From Sutcliffiella tianshenii (GTDB lineage Bacteria; Bacillota; Bacilli; Bacillales; Bacillaceae_I), in the NCBI RefSeq assembly GCF_016908565.1, contig NZ_JAFBED010000005.1, forward strand, positions 248,001 through 312,000: a stretch of 64,000 nucleotides of DNA, in the 5' to 3' direction. The position numbers and the translations under genes are program-made. Below, piece after piece: positions 18,181 to 24,977 of this stretch. The notes below the pieces were generated by a model. It was not told the origin of the DNA, made no database searches, and saw nothing but the letters and a program-made list of their open reading frames with translations. The first letter of the stretch is position 1; each line of letters begins with the position of its first letter.

Positions 18181-19395
18181 TCAATTTATCTCAGGGGTCA
18201 CTCTCTCCCCGTTTTCATCCACTCCGTAAACCTCTTTAACCTGCTCATACAATTCAATTTCCGGATCATAGTGCTCCAGGTTAGCCACATCAATAAGAAA
18301 GCTCTGGTTGGTTACTTGCACCATATCCCGCACTCCGCTTCCGTAATCCAACACAACCTGATGAACTTCTAATCGGTCAAATGGAATAGTGCCCCAAATA
18401 ACCGGAATATCATCAATTTTTGCTGCTTGTGCCCATATAGGGTAACCTCCACTCATGCCATCTATATGTTCTTCCTTATAAACAAAGTTTCCTTCACTTC
18501 CCTCATATTTGGCTAAAATATATTGCACATCCTCTTCATACTTTCTCCAATAGACCATACTGGATAAGGACTGATATTCTAGCATGACAGATACTTCTTC
18601 CTCAGATCCTTTTCTTTTGTAGTAGGTTTCTACCGCTTTCTGAAGAGAGTCTTCTGAGATCATCGAAGCATTTATATTTTTATAAAAATCAGCAATCTTC
18701 CCTTCATCCCTCATCACTTTTTCTAATACTTCCCTATCCCATACTGCCTCTTCTTCCTTAAAACTTGTAAGGTCTTGACCATAAAGGTTTTCCATTTGTT
18801 GTCGTGTAATAGTAAAAGTCCCTTCTTCCCCTCTCACTCCGTCAACCTCATAATGAATAGTCAGGATTCCTAAGTTGTGAAAAAAACTGAAATAGGCTGT
18901 AGCATTATACAGTAAGGTTTCTGGCAGATTTCCCTCTGAAAAAGCCTTATGTTCTTCATCCAATGAATAAAAAATCATGATTTCATAGGGCTCTTCCTTA
19001 GTCTGAAGCTCGAATGTCCTTTCTGCATCATTACCTGGCAGTAAATACGCCATTTTAGTGACTGCACCATTGTCGCCTACATAGTTGATCGAGGATGAAA
19101 ATTCATCATGCAAGTTTATTTTACTTAGTTCGGTAATATAGCCCTCGTCGGGATGAGATGATCTTGGCGCGCCACCTTCTTCGCCTGTAAAAATCATGAA
19201 TGTAAAAATCATGACAGCTATCGCACTTACAGTGACTGCAGTTATTCCCTTCATATTCTTCAACCAGCTTCCTTTTTCTTCACGGATTTCATAACTCATC
19301 AGTCTATCGTGGATTTCTTCTTTTCTATCAACGGACATAGTTGGTTTCGAGACTCCTCTGAGTTTTTGATCCAATTGATCTTCTCTTCTATTCAA
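18181..19395 (-). CDS. transmembrane anti-sigma factor
   Basis: This 404-residue protein has a basic cytoplasmic N-terminus (about 1-45), a single membrane helix (about 50-70) and a ~330-residue extracytoplasmic domain. The gene overlaps the upstream ECF sigma gene by 8 bp; its TTG start at 19395 lies 8 bp after AGGAGG inside the sigma coding sequence. Overlap, topology and order are those of sigma/anti-sigma pairs such as SigX-RsiX. No zinc-binding HxxxCxxC motif is seen, so it is not a ZAS-type anti-sigma. Signal unknown. A terminator follows the stop. Confidence 0.8.
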   Translation of the reverse strand: MNRREDQLDQKLRGVSKPTMSVDRKEEIHDRLMSYEIREEKGSWLKNMKGITAVTVSAIAVMIFTFMIFTGEEGGAPRSSHPDEGYITELSKINLHDEFSSSINYVGDNGAVTKMAYLLPGNDAERTFELQTKEEPYEIMIFYSLDEEHKAFSEGNLPETLLYNATAYFSFFHNLGILTIHYEVDGVRGEEGTFTITRQQMENLYGQDLTSFKEEEAVWDREVLEKVMRDEGKIADFYKNINASMISEDSLQKAVETYYKRKGSEEEVSVMLEYQSLSSMVYWRKYEEDVQYILAKYEGSEGNFVYKEEHIDGMSGGYPIWAQAAKIDDIPVIWGTIPFDRLEVHQVVLDYGSGVRDMVQVTNQSFLIDVANLEHYDPEIELYEQVKEVYGVDENGERVTPEIN

Positions 19396-19912
19396 GGTGA
19401 TCTCCTCCTAGCTTCTTCTGCAAGGCAGCCTTGGCACGATGGTGCGTCGATCGCACCTTATTTTCACTCCAACCAAGCACCTCTGCTGTTTCCTGTATCG
19501 ATAACTCCTTTATGCTCCTCATGATCAATACATCCTTATAAGATTCCTTAAGAGATCTAATAGCGGCAATCAAGTCCCTCTGTCCTTCCTTGTCAGTAAG
19601 GATTTCTTCTGGAGTCTGCTCTTTGTGGTAGGGCTCCTCGTGACTGTCGTCAAAGGAAAGGAACCACTTCCATCTGTCCCTTGTCCGCTTCCGTCCTTCA
19701 TCAATCGCTACATTTCTTGCAATGGAAAAAAGCCAGGTTTTCGGGCTTGAATTCCCCTTAAAATGGGACAGCCCTTTTAACGCCCGAATAAAGACTTCCT
19801 GTACTAGATCTTCTATGTCATGTTGCTTGGCATTTAACCGAAAATGCAAAAATTGATAAATATCATCGCTGTATTCATAAAACCATTTGGAAATGACCTG
19901 TTTGTCTGACAT
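19388..19912 (-). CDS. ECF-type RNA polymerase sigma factor
   Basis: This 174-residue protein has region 2 (about 20-85, DIEDLVQEVFIRAL and KTWLFSIARNVAID) and region 4 (about 120-170, KDVLIMRSIKELSIQETAEV and WSENKVRSTHHRAKAAL). The group resembles B. subtilis SigX/SigM-type factors. It should direct RNA polymerase to a small envelope-stress regulon when its overlapping membrane partner releases it. The upstream region holds the 52-bp repeat array at 20042-20231. A CGTCTAA that could be an autoregulatory -10 lies about 35 bp upstream, without a clear -35. Confidence 0.92.
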   Translation of the reverse strand: MSDKQVISKWFYEYSDDIYQFLHFRLNAKQHDIEDLVQEVFIRALKGLSHFKGNSSPKTWLFSIARNVAIDEGRKRTRDRWKWFLSFDDSHEEPYHKEQTPEEILTDKEGQRDLIAAIRSLKESYKDVLIMRSIKELSIQETAEVLGWSENKVRSTHHRAKAALQKKLGGDHLE

Positions 19913-19996
19913 CCTCTTCCCCCGTATGTTGCAGTTTCTAATTAGTTAGACGAATCCATTTCCATTTTATCGCACTTACGTTGGAAATTTTTAAAA

Positions 19997-20030
19997 ACAG
20001 GGCTCTCTTATACACCGTTATTGATTTCCA
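19997..20030 (+). repeat. fragment resembling the left end of the 21600-21727 repeat family
   Basis: The run containing ACACCGTTATTGATTTCC here matches the left flank and terminus at about 21582-21611 (ACACCGCTGTTGATTTCC) with few differences; the rest of the element is missing. Confidence 0.45.
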
Positions 20031-20041
20031 GATCGGGATAA

Positions 20042-20231
20042 AAGGTCTTCATAAACCGGATGAAGACCTAAACTACCGCCCTGGTGAAGAAATTAAGGTC
20101 CTCATAAGCCAAATGAGAACTTAATTACAGCACTGGTGAAGAAATTAAGGTCTTCATAAGCCAAATGAGAACTTAATTACAGCACTGGTGAAGAAATTAA
20201 GGTCTTCATAAACCTGGTTGAAGACCTTTTC
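20042..20231. repeat. tandem array of a ~52-bp dyad unit
   Basis: Units begin AAGGTCTTCATAA at 20042, 20095 (AAGGTCCTCATAA), 20147 and 20199, giving periods of 53, 52 and 52 bp. Units two and three are almost identical. Outer units contain perfect hairpins (AGGTCTTCAT paired with ATGAAGACCT). The array fills most of the leader region of the ECF sigma gene. Confidence 0.85.
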
Positions 20232-20269
20232 ATTAAAATATTTTCTTTAATAAAGCCAAAAACAAAAAA

Positions 20270-20297
20270 GAAGCACCTCGCGTGGAGAAATGCTTCT
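20270..20297 (-). terminator. terminator of the kinase-like gene
   Basis: GAAGCA...TGCTTC stem with a CTC/GAG extension and a following T run on the minus strand. Confidence 0.75.
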
Positions 20298-20300
20298 TTT

Positions 20301-20939
20301 CTAATAGAACCTAGTCAGCAGGTTCTTCTTGTATAAAGCTGCAATAAAATACAGTACTCGCGCCGGCCACTTTTTTGGGAAATACTTTTTAATATAATAC
20401 TTGAAAAATACTGCTTTGATATCTTCCCATTGTGTACAGAATTTTTCCTGTCTAAATCTTGCCACATCTATCAGCTTCACCTCGTCTGTAGGAGTGATGA
20501 TGATATTGTGCAGGTGGATATCCGAGGGGTTTAAACCTCTTTCCCTTGCCATCCCGAGAGCTTCGTCTATCTGCTCCACATGGCTCTCATTCATTTTCCT
20601 CCCATGAACAAGACATTCGAAAAGTGTCAAACCCTCAATATGATCTATGACAAGATAATTTTCTCCAAAATCATAAAGAGTCGGATAAAAGGTAACCCCT
20701 TTTAGCATTTGATAAATTTCCGCTTCCTTCGCTGCTATGTCTTCAAATGGCGGGTAGAAAACTTTAAGAACCTTATTTGATTTCCTGATTTTAAATACAT
20801 ATGCGCTTCTCCCATGACCTATGGGAGTTAACTCCATTTTATTATAATTCACCAAGGAAACGCCTTGGTTATCTGGAACAAACACGACACTTTTTGCGAG
20901 TGCATCATACGATTGCAGGAGCTCGGTGTTATGTCTCAT
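20301..20939 (-). CDS. small serine/threonine protein kinase-like protein, YrzF-type
   Basis: This 212-residue protein has a shortened kinase fold. It shows a nucleotide loop (PIGHGRSAYVFKI, about 38-50), the ATP-binding Lys (VLKVF), a catalytic-loop counterpart (GLNPSDIHLHNII) and a metal-binding Asp (KLIDVARF). The HRD and DFG triplets are altered and the activation segment and C-lobe are short, as in the B. subtilis YrzF group and Rio-like kinases. Substrate unknown. The DUF6376-like lipoprotein gene lies 44 bp upstream on the same strand, so they may form an operon. Confidence 0.78.
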   Translation of the reverse strand: MRHNTELLQSYDALAKSVVFVPDNQGVSLVNYNKMELTPIGHGRSAYVFKIRKSNKVLKVFYPPFEDIAAKEAEIYQMLKGVTFYPTLYDFGENYLVIDHIEGLTLFECLVHGRKMNESHVEQIDEALGMARERGLNPSDIHLHNIIITPTDEVKLIDVARFRQEKFCTQWEDIKAVFFKYYIKKYFPKKWPARVLYFIAALYKKNLLTRFY

Positions 20940-20983
20940 TCTAAACCTCTCACTCTCTTATGAAGCTTTTTGGAGGAAGAAGG

Positions 20984-21427
20984 TTAGTTCCCCAGGTCCT
21001 CCACCAAGTTCATCAGCTTTGTAATTTCATTGATTGTCGTGATCAGCTCAGAGTTCTGAAGCTCCTCTAAAGCCAATTCCCCGTTTGCCATCGCATCATT
21101 GATGATTTCCTTTAATGCTTCATTCTTTTCTACTATTTGCTGGTGCAGATCTGCAGCAATAGCTGGCGCCTCTGTCTCGTTGAATTCATCAATTTCTTCG
21201 AGTAAGGCATTTAATTCCGCTTCCAACTCTTGCTTAGTCTCAGGATTTGTGGCAGCTTCCTGAATCATCTGCGGCGCCTCCTGGCCGAAGTCCTGCCATG
21301 TATTGATATGTTCGGTTGCTTTATTCGCATATTCAAGCGAATTATTGACCTCTTCCAATAGAGAACAGCCGCTTAGAAGTACCGATGAGATAATTGCAAT
21401 AATCATTAGTGATTTTTTCATGCTCAC
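20984..21427 (-). CDS. lipoprotein, DUF6376-like
   Basis: This 147-residue protein has a lipoprotein signal (SSVLLSGCSLLEE, lipidated Cys at residue 21) and a helical, Glu/Asn/Ala-rich mature part with heptad character. The run LLEEVNNSLEYANKATEHI is typical of small Bacillus lipoproteins annotated DUF6376. The start lies after GGAGTGAGTGAGC, 14 bp past the stop of the 36-residue cationic gene. It probably sits on the outer face of the membrane. Role unknown. Confidence 0.8.
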   Translation of the reverse strand: MSMKKSLMIIAIISSVLLSGCSLLEEVNNSLEYANKATEHINTWQDFGQEAPQMIQEAATNPETKQELEAELNALLEEIDEFNETEAPAIAADLHQQIVEKNEALKEIINDAMANGELALEELQNSELITTINEITKLMNLVEDLGN

Positions 21428-21441
21428 TCACTCCTATTATA

Positions 21442-21552
21442 TTATTTCTTGATTCTTTTCTTTACTTCTTTCATGACAACAGGCAACACTTTCTGTTTGG
21501 CGATCTTGGCACCTTTTTTCAGGATCAGTGCCTTCACTAATTTTTTAATCAT
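21442..21552 (-). CDS. 36-residue cationic small protein
   Basis: An ATG at 21552, preceded by AAAGGGGGGGAAAACA, opens a 36-codon frame. The product starts MIKKLVKALILKKGAK and ends EVKKRIKK. It has about 15 Lys/Arg and no acidic residue but one Glu, and could form an amphipathic helix. It is the first gene of a unit with the DUF6376-like lipoprotein, 14 bp downstream. It may be a membrane- or nucleic-acid-binding microprotein; function is unknown. Confidence 0.6.
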   Translation of the reverse strand: MIKKLVKALILKKGAKIAKQKVLPVVMKEVKKRIKK

Positions 21553-21599
21553 TGTTTTCCCCCCCTTTGTTTTCTTTTCTCCAGGCCCTTTTAAACACC

Positions 21600-21727
21600 G
21601 CTGTTGATTTCCGCACTAGGCTTCGCTTTCCGCGGGGCGTTTGTGGAGCCTCCTCGGCTTCGCCTGTGGGGTCTCCACTAAACGCTTCCTCCCGCAGGAG
21701 TCTTCGCCTATTGCTCCAATCAACAGC
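21600..21727. repeat. MITE-like Bacillaceae intergenic repeat
   Basis: A 128-bp GC-rich element bounded by perfect 10-bp inverted ends GCTGTTGATT and AATCAACAGC. Internal words such as CTTTCCGCGGGGCG, GAGCCTCCTCGGC, GTGGGGTCTCCAC and CCCGCAGGAGTC are those of a repeat commonly found between genes of Bacillus-type genomes. No transposase and no clear target duplication. The frame on the minus strand through it is an artefact of its composition. Confidence 0.75.
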
Positions 21728-21780
21728 TAAGCCATGCTTTAACATTCATCACAACTCTCTAAAAGAATTTCTCCCAAAGA

Positions 21781-21819
21781 AAAGAGGCCTTCTACCACTT
21801 TTCTGGTAGAAAGCCTCTT
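21781..21819 (-). terminator. second hairpin downstream of the orphan riboswitch
   Basis: Long AAGAGGC-TTCTACCA/TGGTAGAA-GCCTCTT stem followed by T residues on the minus strand. It looks like a gene-end terminator but no gene precedes it. Confidence 0.8.
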
Positions 21820-21825
21820 GGAATA

Positions 21826-21863
21826 GAAAAGACCTTTGCCAGAATGCTAGTACTGACAAAGGT
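21826..21863 (-). terminator. expression-platform terminator of the orphan riboswitch
   Basis: GACCTTTGTC/GGCAAAGGTC stem with four T on the minus strand. It shares the AGACCTTTG strand with the riboswitch P1 region, as expected for a switch. Confidence 0.8.
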
Positions 21864-21950
21864 CTCGCAAACAACTTGACGTTGCCAACAAAGCCGAGGA
21901 CTAAAAATCCCGTAATGACGACTTTATTGTATAGCTACTCCCCTTTGGGA
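21856..21950 (-). ncRNA. orphan yybP-ykoY riboswitch (Mn2+ sensor)
   Basis: Minus-strand blocks in order: CCCAAAGGGGAGTAGCTAT, GTCGTCA, CTCGGC, TTGGCAACGT, GTTTGCGAGACCTTTG. These match the copy at 13128-13250 and the yybP-ykoY class. Two terminators and a MITE-like repeat follow within 350 bp, with no transporter gene. Confidence 0.88.
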
Positions 21951-22106
21951 TGAATTCATTCGTTTATGTTACCTTCATCATAGCTTAAATCGTTTACCAG
22001 GTCAAATAGTTACCCGATTTTGATAAAATGTTAAGCTTTTGTAAATTTTATTAACAAGGGTTGGGAAAGCATTTATCATATGTTAACATCAAATTATCGA
22101 TTTTCA

Positions 22107-22123
22107 ATATCGAATTTCGATAT
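22107..22123. promoter_or_regulatory. palindromic operator candidate of the PadR-chrA operon
   Basis: ATATCGAATTTCGATAT is a perfect 17-bp palindrome around its central base, extended by matching flanks, 32 bp before the padR start. A further TATCGAT lies just upstream at about 22095. Confidence 0.55.
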
Positions 22124-22154
22124 CGGGATCCAACATGATATGGGAGGCGAAAAC

Positions 22155-22475
22155 TTGGAAGAGAAAGTGCTGCGCAAACTGTTCCTTGGATTTATTCAGA
22201 TTCACATACTCCATCATGCAAAAGAACATCCCATCTTCGGATTGTGGATGCTGGAGGAGCTAAGGGAACACGGCTATAACATCAGCGCCGGGACACTTTA
22301 TCCGATCCTTCACACGATGGAGTCGGATGGTCTGTTAGTAAAAGATGAGCAAAAGGTGGAAGGGAAAATCAGAAAGTATTACACCACCACCGAAAAAGGA
22401 AATCTCATTCTTCATGAAGCAAGAAACAAAGCATATGAACTATTCAAAGAAATTAAAGAAGGTGATGAAACATGA
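22155..22475 (+). CDS. PadR-family transcriptional regulator
   Basis: This 106-residue winged-helix repressor has the PadR core: FGLWMLEELREHGYNISAGTLYPILHTME, then GLL and the RKYYTTTEKG wing. The start is TTG 22155, chosen because GGGAGG lies 7 bp before it; earlier in-frame ATG codons at 22080 and 22140 lack such a site. Its last codons overlap chrA by 4 bp. It probably represses the operon and releases on chromate, as PadR relatives paired with ChrA do. A palindrome lies directly upstream. Confidence 0.88.
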   Translation: MEEKVLRKLFLGFIQIHILHHAKEHPIFGLWMLEELREHGYNISAGTLYPILHTMESDGLLVKDEQKVEGKIRKYYTTTEKGNLILHEARNKAYELFKEIKEGDET

Positions 22476-23647
22476 ATAAATTGAAATCGTTGTTAGAAAT
22501 TCTTATAGTATCCACAAGATTGGGACTGACCTCTTTTGGCGGTCCGGTTGCACATTTAGGGTATTTTCATACTGAATATGTCCGCCGCAGAAAATGGATG
22601 GATGAGAAAAGCTATGCTGACCTGGTGGCGCTCTGTCAGTTTCTGCCCGGACCTGCAAGCAGTCAGGTCGGCATAGGGATCGGCGTGATGAGGGCCGGGG
22701 TACTCGGCGGCATCGTTTCCTTTATCGGCTTCACCCTGCCTTCTGTATTGGCACTGATCATTTTCGCACTCGTACTGAATACCATGGATATTGCCAGTGC
22801 CGGATGGATTCACGGCTTGAAGATCGTCGCAGTTGCAGTCGTTGCACATGCGATCATGGGGATGGCAAAGAACCTGACACCAGATCTCCAGCGAAAAGCC
22901 ATTGCACTTTTTGCACTCGTCGGTACCCTATTGTGGCAAACGGCCTATTCACAAGTTGCAGTCATCCTGATTTCAGCTTTCATCGGATTCCTATTATTCA
23001 AACAGCACGCAGAGAGCGATACCGATCGAATTAAATTCCCGATATCCAAAAGTTTCGCTGTTGTATGTTTAGCTTTATTTTTCGGGCTGTTGGTGTTGCT
23101 TCCTATTTTAAGAGAGGCTACCTCTTTAAATTGGATCGCCATGTTTGACAGCTTTTACCGTTCAGGGTCACTTGTATTCGGTGGTGGCCATGTGGTCCTT
23201 CCGTTATTGGAAAGAGAATTTGTTCCTACAGGCTGGATCAGCGAAGAGGCATTCCTTGCCGGATACGGTGCCGCGCAGGCAGTACCAGGTCCATTATTTA
23301 CATTTGCAGCATATATCGGAGCGGTCATCGATGGCTGGAAAGGGGGACTTTTAGCAACCTTCGCCATTTTCCTTCCAGCATTCCTACTTATTTTAGGAAC
23401 GTTGCCTTTCTGGGACTCCTTGCGCCGCAATGTGAAGGTCAAGGCAGCCCTGATGGGGGTCAATGCTGCAGTTGTAGGTATTCTGATATCCGCCTTCTAC
23501 TTCCCTATCTGGACGAGCTCCATCCTTGAACCCATTGATTTTGCCTTCGCCGCGGTTCTGTTCAGTATGCTCGTATATTGGAAGCTTCCACCATGGATCA
23601 TCGTGGTGACAGGGGCGATAGGCGGGACTTGGATGACACTGTTATAA
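22472..23647 (+). CDS. chrA: chromate transporter ChrA
   Basis: This 391-residue protein is a full-length (two-domain) CHR-family efflux protein. The first half shows TSFGGPVAHLGYF and QFLPGPASSQVGIGIG. The second half repeats them as LVFGGGHVVLPLLE and AAQAVPGPLFTFAAYIG. Driven by the proton motive force, it exports chromate. It overlaps the PadR gene by 4 bp (ATGA) and ends at a strong terminator. Confidence 0.93.
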   Translation: MNKLKSLLEILIVSTRLGLTSFGGPVAHLGYFHTEYVRRRKWMDEKSYADLVALCQFLPGPASSQVGIGIGVMRAGVLGGIVSFIGFTLPSVLALIIFALVLNTMDIASAGWIHGLKIVAVAVVAHAIMGMAKNLTPDLQRKAIALFALVGTLLWQTAYSQVAVILISAFIGFLLFKQHAESDTDRIKFPISKSFAVVCLALFFGLLVLLPILREATSLNWIAMFDSFYRSGSLVFGGGHVVLPLLEREFVPTGWISEEAFLAGYGAAQAVPGPLFTFAAYIGAVIDGWKGGLLATFAIFLPAFLLILGTLPFWDSLRRNVKVKAALMGVNAAVVGILISAFYFPIWTSSILEPIDFAFAAVLFSMLVYWKLPPWIIVVTGAIGGTWMTLL

Positions 23648-23650
23648 GTA

Positions 23651-23686
23651 AAAAGCTCAGGGCAAATTTTTTGCCCTGGGCTTTTT
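23651..23686 (+). terminator. terminator of padR-chrA
   Basis: AAAAAGC-CAGGGCAAA/TTTGCCCTG-GCTTTTT stem. Confidence 0.88.
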
Positions 23687-23699
23687 AATGTCCCTTTTT

Positions 23700-24161
23700 T
23701 CATCTATTTTCCATCATATAGTACAAAAACCAGACGGCATGATTCTGTTCATCGGCAGCGGCCCTCTTAAACACCCTTCTTATATAAGGGTTCTGTGTGG
23801 AGTCAGCAATATCCAAATAAAAATCCACTGTTTCTTGTTCATCTTTGAAAGAAGCAAGTAATCCGTCCTTGAAATTATCCGGACATTCCTCGCTCATTTC
23901 AGGCGTAGGCTGTTTGCCTGTCAAAGATTGATAGATTTGAGAGAACGTGTTCAGATGCTTGATTTCATCTTTTCTGATTTCCGAAATCTTCTCCCGGACC
24001 TCTGCTGTAGGTGCCATTTTTGCCAGCTGTTCATAGCACTGGACCGCACTGTATTCCCCATTGATGGCTTTTGCAATATTGGTGATCAAGGTCTCATCCT
24101 GAGGCGCTCTTGTATAATATGGATAATAGTAATTGTTCAATTCTTTCATTCCTTTCAACAT
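23700..24161 (-). CDS. ferritin-like domain protein
   Basis: About 153 residues form a four-helix diiron-type domain. Metal-ligand pairs can be seen in NGEYSAVQCYEQL, RKDEIKHLNTF, DEQETVDFYLDIA and AADEQNHAVWF. The start is unclear: the frame is open from 24200, and ATGs at 24161 and 24149 are alternatives without an ideal ribosome site; the conserved part begins at KELNNYYYPYY. Such rubrerythrin/ferritin-like proteins often handle iron or peroxide. Specific function unknown. Confidence 0.78.
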   Translation of the reverse strand: MLKGMKELNNYYYPYYTRAPQDETLITNIAKAINGEYSAVQCYEQLAKMAPTAEVREKISEIRKDEIKHLNTFSQIYQSLTGKQPTPEMSEECPDNFKDGLLASFKDEQETVDFYLDIADSTQNPYIRRVFKRAAADEQNHAVWFLYYMMENR

Positions 24162-24288
24162 GTTTTCTCTTATCATTCTATGAAAGAAAGGTACAATCAT
24201 TCCTTTAAGTTTTTTGACCGTTCAACATTTTCTGCCATTTTTAGTATAATAGTAGAAACATAAGATATTTAATTGGAGAGGTGAAAAG

Positions 24289-24924
24289 ATGAAGGAGAAC
24301 ATTTTGGTTTGTGTGAGCAATCCCAATAACGTTGAAAAATTGGTTCAAAGAGGAAAAATCATTGCTGACGCATTTGGTGGGGACTGTTACGTCCTCTATG
24401 TATGCTCTGTAGAAAACGATGAACTGGACCTGAATCATATTCGTACCCAACAGCTATTTCAAACCATCGCATTAAAATATCAGGCAACAATGCTAGTAGA
24501 GTCAACCGGCGGGAAGAAGGTTTCATCCATAGTCGCAGATGTTTCTAATAATAAGAACATTACTCAGATTATTTTAGGGCAGCCTGTACAATCCAAGTTT
24601 GAAATGATGCTGAAGAGTTCCCTCATTAATGAGATATTCCAAATTGTAGAGGGCATAGACATTCATGTTGTGGAAGTCGGACGAGAAGCAGTTGTGCAGG
24701 GTGTGGAATATGATCGGGGCATTAAAGCACAACTTGTAAAAAAATCGAATGATTACGAGCTTGTCTTTGATTCAAACCTTCCGGATGCACGCAATGGGGT
24801 ATTTTACAAGGAATCATCCACAGATTTCCTGAACGGTTTCTTCGTCATCACAAAAAACGAGGAACATACTGTACTGAAAGTAAAGGACGGTGTCGTAGAA
24901 AGCGACTCCATCGGTTTAGAGTAA
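24289..24924 (+). CDS. universal-stress-protein-like domain protein (KdpD-type USP)
   Basis: This 211-residue protein begins with a domain (about 3-130) like the USP domain of KdpD sensor kinases: NILVCVSNPNNVEKLVQRGK, then ITQIILGQPVQSKFEMML and a strand ending IDIHVVEV. No kinase region follows. The C-terminal 80 residues are unrecognised. It has a good GGAGAGG site. It could sense a nucleotide or second messenger; a link to K+ control is speculation. It is convergent with fruA. Confidence 0.7.
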   Translation: MKENILVCVSNPNNVEKLVQRGKIIADAFGGDCYVLYVCSVENDELDLNHIRTQQLFQTIALKYQATMLVESTGGKKVSSIVADVSNNKNITQIILGQPVQSKFEMMLKSSLINEIFQIVEGIDIHVVEVGREAVVQGVEYDRGIKAQLVKKSNDYELVFDSNLPDARNGVFYKESSTDFLNGFFVITKNEEHTVLKVKDGVVESDSIGLE

Positions 24925-24936
24925 AATTATTCATGG

Positions 24937-24975
24937 AAAAAGACCGTCCCCTATTTTACGGGACGGTCAATTATT
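24937..24975. terminator. bidirectional terminator between the USP gene and fruA
   Basis: GACCGTCCC/GGGACGGTC stem flanked by A- and T-rich tracts. Confidence 0.8.
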
Positions 24976-24977
24976 TG

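Noticed and set aside
19940-19960. ECF autoregulatory promoter before the sigma gene
   Set aside because: A CGTCTAA -10-like word is present but no AAC-type -35 lies at the right distance.
20042-20231. Possible CRISPR array
   Set aside because: The whole 52-bp unit repeats, with no unique spacers, and no cas gene is present.
21545-21745. 66-residue minus-strand frame across the MITE-like repeat
   Set aside because: It follows the composition of a known type of intergenic repeat, has no ribosome site and overlaps the better supported 36-residue gene start.
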